A stretch of 18,072 bases of DNA from positions 1 through 18,072 of the forward strand of contig CAAGIL010000129.1 of NCBI GenBank assembly GCA_900769905.1, written 5' to 3'. Origin of the DNA: Rikenellaceae bacterium. GTDB lineage: Bacteria > Bacteroidota > Bacteroidia > Bacteroidales > UBA932. A program made the translations under genes and the position numbers. Positions 1 to 7,344 of this stretch are shown piece after piece (position 1 is the stretch's first letter; each line of letters opens with the position of its first letter). Below the pieces are notes generated by a model. It was not told the DNA's origin. It ran no database searches and worked only from the letters and a program-made list of their open reading frames with translations.

Positions 1-197
1 AAATGACTGATTTTGAGCCCGGGAAGGCCTTGGAACGGGGTGCGAGAGGGGCAAACGGGATTGGAAAAGCCGATTCTGAGCCAGAGAGCGACGCCGGAAG
101 GGCACGGGGGATCAAAATGACTGATTTTGAGCCCGGGAAGGCTGTCCGAAGCGGGCCAACAGGGGCAAACGGGATTGAAATAGCCAATTTTGAGCCC
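1..197 (+). repeat. Left array of four 27-nt imperfect palindromes (63/51-bp alternating spacing)
   Basis: Four related 27-nt cores lie here. Core 1 is cut by the window edge and occupies 1-20. The others are at 57-83, 108-134 and 171-197. Start-to-start distances are 63, 51 and 63 bp (core 1 extrapolated to -6), so the higher-order period is 114 bp. Each core begins GGGAT and ends with GAGCC or GAGCCC. It folds as an 11-bp imperfect stem around a 5-nt loop. The best copy (108-134) pairs GGGATCAAAAT with ATTTTGAGCCC across loop GACTG, with one mismatch. The 36-nt spacers (21-56 and 135-170) resemble each other, starting GGGAAGGC and ending AGGGGCAAAC. A homologous array in inverted orientation lies at 17861-18064. 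The family is not one I can name. It could be REP/BIME-like extragenic DNA, a structured RNA, or decayed coding repeats. Confidence 0.88.
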
Positions 198-241
198 GAG
201 AGGCCATCAGGAAGTGCCAGCGGCAGCGACCGGGGAGGGCA

Positions 242-268
242 AGCGGGGAGCCAGCGGGGAGCCAGCGG
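242..268. repeat. 11-bp tandem repeat, about 2.5 copies
   Basis: The unit AGCGGGGAGCC occurs at 242-252 and 253-263 and continues partially from 264. It lies between the palindrome array and the uxuA promoter in a purine-rich, G-heavy tract. It is probably a simple slippage repeat, and I see no function. Confidence 0.75.
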
Positions 269-271
269 AAG

Positions 272-303
272 ATTGTGCAATTGTCAGAAAATAATTACCT
301 TTG
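272..303 (+). promoter_or_regulatory. Bacteroidota-type promoter for the uxuA unit
   Basis: TACCTTTG at 296-303 matches the Bacteroidota -7 consensus TAnnTTTG. ATTG at 272-275 is a plausible -33 element (consensus TTTG), and the 20-bp gap between them is typical. Transcription would start near 308-311, leaving a leader of about 100 nt before the uxuA start codon. The sequence shifts from GC-rich to AT-rich exactly here, as expected for a promoter. Confidence 0.6.
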
Positions 304-343
304 CCGAAACTGAATAACCGTAAATGGGCGATGTGCGGTGGGG

Positions 344-393
344 AGGTTTCGCAAGCCTGCACAACGCTCTCAAAAACAAGTGAATGCTTGCGG
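344..393 (+). promoter_or_regulatory. uxuA leader with two mutually exclusive stems
   Basis: The untranslated leader can form a short hairpin at 344-358: AGGTTT pairs with AAGCCT across a 3-nt loop, with one G-U pair. Alternatively, CGCAAGC at 350-356 can pair perfectly with GCTTGCG at 386-392 across about 29 nt. The two structures share bases and cannot coexist, which is the arrangement used by leader switches. No known riboswitch family is recognised. The pairings are visible, but a regulatory role is inference and chance is possible in GC-rich sequence. Confidence 0.3.
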
Positions 394-408
394 AACTCGA
401 GTAAGATT

Positions 409-1587
409 ATGGAAAAAACATGGCGTTGGTTTGGCCGCAAGGACAAAATCACTCTCGAAATGCTGCGCCAGATAGGCGTAGAAGGAATTGTAACCGCATT
501 GCACGAAGTTCCCAACGGGGAAATATGGACAGAAGAAGCAATCGCTGAGCTGCGCGACTACATCGCATCCTACGGTATGAGATGGTCCGTGGTGGAAAGC
601 CTTCCGGTCTGCGAGTCCATCAAGTATGCCGGCCCTGACAGGGACGAACTCATCAGCAAATACATAGTCAGCCTGGAGAACCTCGGCAAGTGCGGCATCA
701 AGACCGTATGCTACAACTTCATGCCGGTGCTCGACTGGGCCCGCACCGACCTGGGCCATCTGATGCCTGACGGCACCAGGGCCCTCTACTTCGACTACGC
801 CCGTTTCGCCTATTTCGACATCCACATCCTCTGCCGCGAGGGAGCCGAAAAGGATTACCCGGACTATGTCCTCCGCAAGGTTGAGGAACTGGACCGCACT
901 ATGGACGACGCTGCCCGCCACGCCCTCGTGGACTCCCTCATCGTGAAGACCCAGGGCTTCGTCAACGGAAACATCAGCGAGGACGACACCGCCCCGGTAG
1001 CCCATTTCAAGCAGCTTCTCGCCCTTTATGACGGCGTGGACAAGGACACCCTCAGGGCCAACCTGACTTACTTCCTCAGCGCAGTGATGCCTGTCTGCGA
1101 GAAGTACGGCATCAATATGTGCATACACCCTGACGACCCGCCTATGCCGGTATTCGGCCTCCCGCGCATCGCCGGCAGCGCCGAGGACATACGCTACATA
1201 CTCAAGTCCGTGGACAACTTCCACAACGGCCTCACCTTCTGCGCCGGGTCCCTCTCCGCCGGAGCCCACAACAACGTGGAAGAGATGGCAAGGGAATTCG
1301 CCCCGCGCACCCATTTCGTGCACCTGCGCACCTGCAAGCTGCTGGATGACGGCAACTTCGTCGAGGCACCGCACTGCCACGGCCGCGTGAACCTCGTGGA
1401 ACTCATACGCATCTTCGAGAAGGAGCCGAGACTGCTTCCTATGCGCGTGGACCACGGCCGCGATATGCTCGGCGACGAGGACAAGGGCTACAATCCGGGC
1501 TACAGCTTCCACGGCAGGATGCTCGCCCTCGGTCAGGTGGAGGGTATGATGTGCGCCGTGCAGGATGAAATGAACAGAAACAAATAG
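409..1587 (+). CDS. uxuA: Mannonate dehydratase
   Basis: UxuA dehydrates D-mannonate to 2-keto-3-deoxy-D-gluconate (EC 4.2.1.8) in the cytoplasm, in glucuronate catabolism. The ATG at 409 gives 392 residues, close to the usual length of about 394, and opens with the family's typical MEKTWRWFG. The frame stays open upstream to a TTG at 301, but that stretch does not look like the family and overlaps the promoter. Family landmarks are GIVTALHEVPNGEIW (26-40), CYNFMPVLDW (101-110), HPDDPP (240-245), FCAGSL (277-282), VHLRTCK (304-310) and MRVDHG (345-350). H240, C278, H305 and D348 fall where the divalent-metal ligands of the family lie. The next gene follows after 16 nt and encodes the adjacent pathway step, so the two form a transcription unit behind the promoter at 272-303. 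Identification is secure. Confidence 0.97.
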   Translation: MEKTWRWFGRKDKITLEMLRQIGVEGIVTALHEVPNGEIWTEEAIAELRDYIASYGMRWSVVESLPVCESIKYAGPDRDELISKYIVSLENLGKCGIKTVCYNFMPVLDWARTDLGHLMPDGTRALYFDYARFAYFDIHILCREGAEKDYPDYVLRKVEELDRTMDDAARHALVDSLIVKTQGFVNGNISEDDTAPVAHFKQLLALYDGVDKDTLRANLTYFLSAVMPVCEKYGINMCIHPDDPPMPVFGLPRIAGSAEDIRYILKSVDNFHNGLTFCAGSLSAGAHNNVEEMAREFAPRTHFVHLRTCKLLDDGNFVEAPHCHGRVNLVELIRIFEKEPRLLPMRVDHGRDMLGDEDKGYNPGYSFHGRMLALGQVEGMMCAVQDEMNRNK

Positions 1588-1603
1588 AAATCACATAATT
1601 ACT

Positions 1604-2419
1604 ATGAACGAAATGTTTTCCGTAGCCGGAAAGGTGGCCGTCATCACGGGTGCCGCCGGCGCATTGGGCGGATCCCTCGCCCGTCACTTCGCTTCCCAGG
1701 GTGCTGACGTAATCGCCCTCGTCCACAGGCCGGAGCAGGTGGAGCCTACCCTCGAGACCCTCAAGTCCTGCGGCGGCAACCCTGGTGCCTACGCCTGCAA
1801 CGTAATGGAAACCGAAGCGGTGAAGAAGATTGCCGACGAGGTGATTGCCGCATACGGCAAGGTGGACATACTCATCAATGTGGCCGGCGGCAACGTGGCC
1901 GGAGCCACGATTATGCCTGACCAGAACTTCTGGGACATGAAGCTCGAAGACTGGACCAGGGTGCTCGACCTCAACCTCAACGGCACCGTATATCCTTGCC
2001 ACGTATTCACGGAAGTATTTGCCCGTCAGGGCTTTGGCTGCATTCTGAACATCTCTTCAATGGCGGCCTACGACGCCCTCACCCGCGTTGCCGGATACGG
2101 TGCGGCGAAGGAAGGCGTATCCAACTTCACCCGCTGGCTCGCAGCCGAAATGGCCATCAAGTACGGAGAGAAGATACGCGTGAACGCCCTAGCCCCGGGA
2201 TTCTTCATCGGCAAGCAGAACAGGGCGGCCCTCCTCAACGAGGACGGTTCCCTGACCGAGCGTTCCGTGAAGGTCATAGCCAAGACCCCTATGCGCAGGT
2301 TCGGCGACCTCACCGAGCTCAACGGTGCGGCGCAGTTCCTCTGCAGCGACGCGGCCGAGTTCGTGACCGGAGTCGTGCTTCCGGTTGACGGCGGCTTCAG
2401 CTCATTCAGCGGAGTTTAA
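1604..2419 (+). CDS. uxuB: SDR-type D-mannonate oxidoreductase (fructuronate reductase)
   Basis: This 271-residue short-chain dehydrogenase probably interconverts D-fructuronate and D-mannonate with NAD(P)H, supplying the substrate of the UxuA encoded 16 nt upstream. It shows a Rossmann glycine motif (TGAAGALG, 15-22), the NVAG motif (92-95), and a catalytic Ser-Tyr-Lys set at S151 or S152, Y165 and K169 in YGAAK. It has a typical C-terminal VDGGF. The segment MPDQNFWDM (104-112) resembles SDR mannonate oxidoreductases of the Bacillus YjmF type. These are unrelated in fold to E. coli UxuB, so the symbol denotes role only. A second in-frame ATG at codon 4 (1613) is possible. The SDR fold is certain. 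The substrate rests on that motif and on the neighbour; another sugar-acid dehydrogenase is the alternative. Confidence 0.85.
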   Translation: MNEMFSVAGKVAVITGAAGALGGSLARHFASQGADVIALVHRPEQVEPTLETLKSCGGNPGAYACNVMETEAVKKIADEVIAAYGKVDILINVAGGNVAGATIMPDQNFWDMKLEDWTRVLDLNLNGTVYPCHVFTEVFARQGFGCILNISSMAAYDALTRVAGYGAAKEGVSNFTRWLAAEMAIKYGEKIRVNALAPGFFIGKQNRAALLNEDGSLTERSVKVIAKTPMRRFGDLTELNGAAQFLCSDAAEFVTGVVLPVDGGFSSFSGV

Positions 2420-2430
2420 GATAATAATCC

Positions 2431-5226
2431 TTAGAAGGAACTGGTGAATACCAGAGAAATAGCATGGCGGTTCGAGGTCTCCACGTACTGGAGCAGCGAG
2501 CCGCTTAATAAGTTGTAATCCAGACCGATACGCGTGTCGAACGGAAGCCAGAGCAGGTTTCCCAGCTTGAGGCAGAGGCTGGCCCCGGCGCTCAGCAGGG
2601 TGCCGGAACTCCGGCTGCCCCTGTAAATGGCCAAGTCCGCGTGCGGGTTGAACTCCAGGTTCTTGATATACGCTACAGGACAGAGGAAGCTCCAGTCCAG
2701 GGCGGCGAAAGGCAGGGCGTAATCTACGCTGAGCAAGGCCTTATTCCTGAAGGCGGCGACAGAGCTGGAAATGCTGCTCTCGAAGCCGCGTGGCACCACA
2801 CCAGCAAGCGGGAACGCGAACAAGCCGCTTTCCGGCGAAGTCTCGCCCACGGCGCGCAGGCGGAAGCCGTCCTCCTTCCCGAAGCCCGGGATATACCCGT
2901 ACACTCCGGCATACAGCGCAGGGCGCACGAAGCTGTACGCGAACGGGTACAGTTTAGCTCCGATTTCGGCACCCGCGCCCCATCTCGGGTAGATGCGCGA
3001 AGCGGGGGTCGTTTCCCCTATGTAAGCACGCACGGACGCGCTGGCGCTGGTGAAGAAATTGTATGTATTACCTCTGAATTCGAGTATGTCGTTGGTCACG
3101 CGCAAGCTGATGCTCGGCACCACGTTCGCCGTCCTGCTTCCCCGGGAGAAGTTGAACGGGATATAGCTGCGCAGGTGGAGGTTCCAGTGCGGGGCGGAGT
3201 CGTATCCGTAGCTTATATTGCCTTCGTTCTGATTGATTTCCAGCAGATAGCGCAGGTTGTTCCTGTCATTGATGCCGAACTTCGCCTCGATTACCGGGTA
3301 GAGCGCCGTGCTGACGATATTGATTTCCCCGTAGCCCCTCCAGGTGTTGTTCTCGTCGAATATCGCCCTTCCTGCCACTGAACCGTAGATGTTGCCCAGC
3401 GTGTTCTGGAAGAATGCGGTGGCACCCGGGCCCAGGCTTCCGGCGTAGTCGAAGTTGCTTAGCGCGTCAACGGCATCGTAGCTCAGGTAGAACGGAATCC
3501 AGGAGTGCGGGAGCAGCGGAAACTGACGGTAGCGCTCAGGTTCCACGAGCTGCATCTCTGCGGCGGGAGCCTTGTCCAGAGCCCTTTCCCTCGGGGCGGC
3601 GCCGGCAAGCGGCCAGTCGGCGAGTTCGCCGCTGTGCACGGGACGGCTGACCAGAGAATCGAGGTCCAGCGCATACGGTAGCCTTCCCCCGGTCTCGGGG
3701 CGGGAGTAGATGAGGCGGCCGGGAGCAAAGCAGAACTCCGATGCGCCGTATCGGGTCACGCTGCGCTGGAGCACTTCCCCGTCCTCCGGGTTGAGCTCAT
3801 AGAGTTCGTTCACCCCGCTGCGGTCGCTCGCGAAGCAGAGCCTGTCCCCGTGGGTGGAAAGGTCCTTGATTTTCGCAGGTTCCGCCGGGGTGATATGGGT
3901 GAACGGGCCCACCTCCACGATGGAGGCCCCGCCCACGGTGATGGCGCTGGCGTACAGCTTGCCCTGGGCCCAGGCGGTTTCCACAATCTGCATCCCGTCA
4001 GGTGCGGGTATGGTCTCCACCACGCTTCCGTCCCGGGAATCGAGCAGCACCACGCTACTGCGCCCGTCTTCCGAATAGCTGCTCACGGAGAGCAGTTCGC
4101 CGTCCGGGGAGACGGCTGGGTTGTAGTAGCGCCGACCGCGGGTGAGACGCTGGCGCCGGCACTTTTCGTCCAGGGTGAATATGTCCGAATAGGAGAGGTA
4201 CTCCCATCTCGTGTCGGGCACGTACTCGCTCCAGAATATCCTGCACCCGTCCGGGGACAGCCTCAGGCGCGAAGCACTGGAAGAGACGGTCGCGAGCCTG
4301 TGCTCCCCAAGGGAGTCGATGCGCACTATGCTGCCGGCATCCGTGAGCCCGCTCTTCATCGCGTAAATGCTTCCGAAACTGTATTGCAGGCCCTTGTATT
4401 CGCTGTAGTATTTGGGTGTCTTTACCATCCTCTCGCCCTTGAGGAATGGGGCTCTGGCCGCGTCATCCTCTTTCCAGAATATCGCGAGGGAATCGCAACT
4501 CTGCGCAAAGGCCTTCCTGAACCTGCGTCCCGGCAGCGAGACGAACCTGCCCGGGGCTCCCGCCATTGCCACATATCCGGCGCGGTAGTAGTCCGGGGCG
4601 TATTTGTTCAGGGAACCGTAGCGCCAGCGGAAGTAGTTGCGCATATCGCCTTCTCCGAAACTGACCCTGTAATACTCCAGGAAGTCGGCGCTCCTGCCGC
4701 GTCCGGAAAGGCTGCCCACGGTCTCCGCAAGCACTGCATCCCCCTCATAAAGGGCTGATTCCGCCTCCACGCCCACTCCCGCACCGTCGCTCAGGCCGCC
4801 CAGGAGGTAGTGCAGCTGTTTCCAGGGGGTCTTGTCCTTTATGGTCAGCATCTGCTCAAGGTGCTGGCCTTCGTGGAGGATAAGGTGCTCCTGCCAGGGC
4901 ATAGGAAGCGGGTCGTAGGCATCGGGAACGGTGTGCAACTCCATCCTGAGCGGCGGCAGCACCACCATTCCGTTGGAGTAGGACAGCCTGTTCCTGAGAA
5001 TTACCGGCACCTGCCTTTTGGTCCGTGGCTCAAGCTTCTCCAGGTTGCGTGCATACACCAGCACAAGGGAATCCTGTCCCTCGGGGTAGATGATGTCGTA
5101 GTGCTCCGTCTTGAAGTGGAACCATTTCACTGCCGGGGAGTCGCTCCCGCTCGTATAGAACTGTGCACCCGCCTTGACGCTGAAGACGAGCAGCAGAAGG
5201 GTCAAAATATGGACTTTGGCTTTCAT
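2431..5226 (-). CDS. Secreted HExxH metallopeptidase-like / beta-propeller / outer-membrane barrel protein
   Basis: The function is unknown. The ATG at 5226 gives 931 residues and starts directly with a signal peptide: MKAKVHIL, a leucine-rich core, then AGA before Q22. A TTG three codons upstream is less likely. Residues 22-200 contain HEGQH (118-122), and E161 in LYEGDA is a candidate third zinc ligand, as in gluzincin-type peptidases. Residues of about 280-560 contain repeated strands such as RLSPDGCRIFWSEY and AVSPDGELLSVSSYS, typical of TolB/WD40-like propellers. From about 600 to the end the sequence has alternating aromatic and polar strands. It carries PRGF near 812-815, reminiscent of the VRGF/Y motif of Omp85 barrels, and ends in Phe, as outer-membrane barrels often do. 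The gene converges on the mannonate oxidoreductase gene with 11 nt between them and is divergent from the lipoprotein gene at 5296. Proteolytic activity and barrel membership are inferences from these motifs. Confidence 0.85.
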   Translation of the reverse strand: MKAKVHILTLLLLVFSVKAGAQFYTSGSDSPAVKWFHFKTEHYDIIYPEGQDSLVLVYARNLEKLEPRTKRQVPVILRNRLSYSNGMVVLPPLRMELHTVPDAYDPLPMPWQEHLILHEGQHLEQMLTIKDKTPWKQLHYLLGGLSDGAGVGVEAESALYEGDAVLAETVGSLSGRGRSADFLEYYRVSFGEGDMRNYFRWRYGSLNKYAPDYYRAGYVAMAGAPGRFVSLPGRRFRKAFAQSCDSLAIFWKEDDAARAPFLKGERMVKTPKYYSEYKGLQYSFGSIYAMKSGLTDAGSIVRIDSLGEHRLATVSSSASRLRLSPDGCRIFWSEYVPDTRWEYLSYSDIFTLDEKCRRQRLTRGRRYYNPAVSPDGELLSVSSYSEDGRSSVVLLDSRDGSVVETIPAPDGMQIVETAWAQGKLYASAITVGGASIVEVGPFTHITPAEPAKIKDLSTHGDRLCFASDRSGVNELYELNPEDGEVLQRSVTRYGASEFCFAPGRLIYSRPETGGRLPYALDLDSLVSRPVHSGELADWPLAGAAPRERALDKAPAAEMQLVEPERYRQFPLLPHSWIPFYLSYDAVDALSNFDYAGSLGPGATAFFQNTLGNIYGSVAGRAIFDENNTWRGYGEINIVSTALYPVIEAKFGINDRNNLRYLLEINQNEGNISYGYDSAPHWNLHLRSYIPFNFSRGSRTANVVPSISLRVTNDILEFRGNTYNFFTSASASVRAYIGETTPASRIYPRWGAGAEIGAKLYPFAYSFVRPALYAGVYGYIPGFGKEDGFRLRAVGETSPESGLFAFPLAGVVPRGFESSISSSVAAFRNKALLSVDYALPFAALDWSFLCPVAYIKNLEFNPHADLAIYRGSRSSGTLLSAGASLCLKLGNLLWLPFDTRIGLDYNLLSGSLLQYVETSNRHAISLVFTSSF

Positions 5227-5281
5227 ATAGTGCAAAATTACGAATATAATTCTTATAGTGCGAAATTACGATTATTATTCT
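5226..5281. repeat. Two tandem 28-bp direct repeats in a divergent promoter region
   Basis: Copies at 5226-5253 and 5254-5281 match at 25 of 28 positions, differing at repeat positions 9, 19 and 23. Each contains TATAGTGC followed by AAATTACGA and an AT-rich tail. The first copy carries the minus-strand TAATTTTG box and the second a weaker TAATTTCG. They fill the gap between the start codons at 5226 (-) and 5296 (+). The duplication may create spaced promoter elements or a tandem operator. Confidence 0.85.
5233..5265 (-). promoter_or_regulatory. Promoter for the secreted metallopeptidase-like gene
   Basis: On the minus strand TAATTTTG (5240 to 5233) fits the Bacteroidota -7 box. About 20 bp upstream, the second 28-bp repeat supplies a weak -33-like TTTCG (5265 to 5261). 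The box ends only 6 nt before the ATG at 5226, so the transcript would be leaderless or nearly so. Confidence 0.5.
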
Positions 5282-5289
5282 TAACTTTA
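5282..5289 (+). promoter_or_regulatory. Weak -7-like box for the six-gene operon
   Basis: TAACTTTA at 5282-5289 differs from TAnnTTTG only in the last base and lies 6 nt before the GTG at 5296. No clear -33 element is visible. It is proposed because of its position and because the opposite strand has the same box-to-start geometry. Confidence 0.35.
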
Positions 5290-5295
5290 CTGCTT

Positions 5296-6279
5296 GTGAA
5301 AAATTTTGTATCCAAATCCTTGCTCGTGTCGCTGCTGACCCTGCTTCTCGTCCCGGCCTGCTCCCGCAGGACGGAAAAAGTTGCGTCCGTCCCGGAACTG
5401 AGGTCTTTCCCGGCTCTGGAGATTCCTGCGATGATCAGCGACCCGGCGATGAAGCTGGAATATATGTCCGAGCACTGGTGGGACGGCTTCCTTTCCGGAA
5501 GCGGCCGCACCGACTCCGCCTATGTGCTGGGAGTGCGTCAGGAGGAGGTGGAGCAGAACCTCTCCGCCTGGTGCAGCATCCTCCACCTCCAGGCCGTGCC
5601 CCAGGCCCAGAAATACGTGGCAAAACTCTTCTCCGACATACGGAAAAGCTGCCTTCGCGACTCCGCGAGCTGCAGGGCGAATTATGAAATTCTCACTTCC
5701 CTGGTGGACAAATACCTCTATGACCCCAATTCCCCGCTGCGCAGCGAGGACCTCTATCTGCCTTTCGTCAAGGGACTTGTGGAGTCTGAGCTCACCTCCC
5801 CGGAGAAGAAGAGGGCCTACCGTTTCCAGCTGGAAAAATGCAGCCTCAACCCTTACGGCAGCCAGGTCCCGGACTTCGAAATCACGGACATACGCGGGCG
5901 CAGGCACCGTCTCAGCGAGGTCAAGGCCGGACACATAATGCTCTTCTTCAGCAATCCGGGCTGCCAGTCCTGCAAGGAAATCATAGACCTTCTCGGCACC
6001 AGGGCCTACATAGACCCTATGATTGCCTGCGGAGACCTGGCCGTGGTGAACGTTTACATCGACGAGGACCTGGAACTCTGGAGAAGCTACGAGGCCGAAT
6101 ATCCCCGCAACTGGCTCAACGGCTACGATGCGAAGGGGATAATCAATGAAGGGGAGCTGTACTACGTCAGGGCCATCCCTTCCCTGTATCTTCTGGACGG
6201 AGAGAGGAGGGTGATAATGAAGGACGCCCCGGTGGAAAGGGTGCTCGACTATATGGACAACTTGGTTGCGAATCAATAA
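5296..6279 (+). CDS. DUF5106-like lipoprotein with thioredoxin-fold domain
   Basis: Probably a periplasm-facing, lipid-anchored thiol-disulfide protein. The GTG at 5296 gives 327 residues and a clean lipoprotein signal: MKNFVSKSLL, a leucine-rich core, and lipobox LVPAC with Cys22. The frame is open for 486 bases further upstream, but only as antisense of the neighbouring gene and with no signal peptide. Residues of about 40-190 are helical and resemble the DUF5106 region found before thioredoxin domains in Bacteroidota. The C-terminal part (about 195-327) contains PDFEITDIRGR, a CxxC site CQSC (223-226), and the cis-proline-type motif AIPSLYLLD. It heads a run of six genes, with galM beginning 12 nt after its stop. 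Partner proteins cannot be deduced. The motif CQSC is not diagnostic of reductase versus isomerase activity. Confidence 0.85.
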   Translation: MKNFVSKSLLVSLLTLLLVPACSRRTEKVASVPELRSFPALEIPAMISDPAMKLEYMSEHWWDGFLSGSGRTDSAYVLGVRQEEVEQNLSAWCSILHLQAVPQAQKYVAKLFSDIRKSCLRDSASCRANYEILTSLVDKYLYDPNSPLRSEDLYLPFVKGLVESELTSPEKKRAYRFQLEKCSLNPYGSQVPDFEITDIRGRRHRLSEVKAGHIMLFFSNPGCQSCKEIIDLLGTRAYIDPMIACGDLAVVNVYIDEDLELWRSYEAEYPRNWLNGYDAKGIINEGELYYVRAIPSLYLLDGERRVIMKDAPVERVLDYMDNLVANQ

Positions 6280-6291
6280 AACGACAAAGAT

Positions 6292-7341
6292 ATGACTGAC
6301 ATCAAAAGAAGAATCTGGGCCAGGACGGCCGACGGTACCCCGGTGTACAAGTATGTGATGACCAATGCTTCAGGCGCATCCGTGACGCTCTGCAACATAG
6401 GTGCCGCAATCGTGGGAGTGAACGTTCCCGACAGGAACGGCAAGCTGGGCGACGTGGTGCTGGGATACGGCAAGGCGGAGAGCTACTTCGCTGACGGCCC
6501 TTGTCTGGGCAAGTGTCCGGGAAGGTACGCCAACCGCATCGCGGCGGGCAAGTTCAGCCTCGACGGGGTGGAGTACAGCCTCCCGATAAACAATGGCCCG
6601 AACCACCTTCACGGCGGTCCCGAGGGTTTCCAGAACAAGGTATGGGAGTCCCGCAAGCACAAGGGTATGGTGGAGTTCAAGTATGTGTCCGCTGACGGCG
6701 AGATGGGTTACCCGGGCAATATGACCGTGGTCATATGCTACGCCTGGAGCGAGGAGAACGAGCTCAGGATCACTTTCAGCGCGAAGTCCGATGCTAAGAC
6801 GGTGGTCAACCTCACCAACCACGCCTACTTCAACCTCAACTGCGGCGGCCTCATCAAGAGGCACTACCTCAAGCTCGAATCCTCAGCCTACCTTCCTACC
6901 GACAGCACCCTCATCCCTCTGGGCGAGCCGGCTCCGGTGGCGGGGACCCCTATGGACTTCCGCAAGCCGAAGACCCTGGGAAGGGATCTTCTCAAGGACT
7001 TCCCGGCCCTCAACTACGGCAAGGGTTATGATGCCTGCTGGCTGCTCGACAACTATGAGCCGGGCCAGATCCAGAAGGCGGCGGAACTCTGGTCCCAGAC
7101 CAGCGGCCGCAGCCTGACGGTTTACACCACCCAGCCGGGCATACAGGTTTACACCGGCAACTGGCTCGGAGGCTGCCCTGTGGGCAAGAAAAGACGCAAG
7201 TACGCGGACTACAGCGGTGTAGCCCTCGAAGCCCAGCACTTCCCGGACAGCCCTAACCACGCCGACTATCCGAGCACGGTGCTCGAGCCGGGCAAGCAGT
7301 TCAACGAGGCCATCATCTACGCCTTCGGCGTGAAGGAGTAG
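6292..7341 (+). CDS. galM: Galactose mutarotase (aldose 1-epimerase)
   Basis: GalM interconverts the alpha and beta anomers of galactose and glucose (EC 5.1.3.3), feeding the Leloir pathway. The 349-residue length is normal. Signature residues are R82 in NRIAAG, H107 in NHLHGG, H177 in NHAYFNL (the likely general acid), D247 in GYDACWLL, and E313 in ALEAQHFPDSPNH (the likely general base). No signal peptide is present, so it is probably cytoplasmic, unlike some exported Bacteroidota paralogs. It lies 12 nt after the lipoprotein gene and 3 nt before thyA, so it is probably cotranscribed. No galactose genes adjoin it. Some family members act on other sugars, so the specific substrate is less certain than the family. 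Confidence 0.94.
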   Translation: MTDIKRRIWARTADGTPVYKYVMTNASGASVTLCNIGAAIVGVNVPDRNGKLGDVVLGYGKAESYFADGPCLGKCPGRYANRIAAGKFSLDGVEYSLPINNGPNHLHGGPEGFQNKVWESRKHKGMVEFKYVSADGEMGYPGNMTVVICYAWSEENELRITFSAKSDAKTVVNLTNHAYFNLNCGGLIKRHYLKLESSAYLPTDSTLIPLGEPAPVAGTPMDFRKPKTLGRDLLKDFPALNYGKGYDACWLLDNYEPGQIQKAAELWSQTSGRSLTVYTTQPGIQVYTGNWLGGCPVGKKRRKYADYSGVALEAQHFPDSPNHADYPSTVLEPGKQFNEAIIYAFGVKE

Positions 7342-7344
7342 CCT

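Noticed and set aside
1..197. A CRISPR array (27-nt repeats with 24- and 36-nt spacers)
   Set aside because: The spacers are homologous to each other and to those of the other array, the repeats are diverged, spacer lengths alternate regularly, and there are no cas genes.
3..317. A 104-residue repetitive protein encoded across the left array
   Set aside because: It ends inside the promoter and leader of uxuA, its composition follows the DNA repeats, and the homologous right array has stops in the same frame. Kept only as a finding about coding periodicity.
370..1512. A 380-residue minus-strand reading frame
   Set aside because: It lies antisense to uxuA, which is certain. Long antisense frames are expected at this GC content, and the translation resembles no protein I know.
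3850..4758. A 302-residue plus-strand reading frame
   Set aside because: It is antisense within the 931-residue gene, whose signal peptide, HExxH motif, propeller strands and barrel make it clearly the real one.
4810..5295. N-terminal extension of the thioredoxin-like lipoprotein
   Set aside because: The extension is antisense to the secreted metallopeptidase-like gene. Starting at the GTG at 5296 yields a proper lipoprotein signal peptide.
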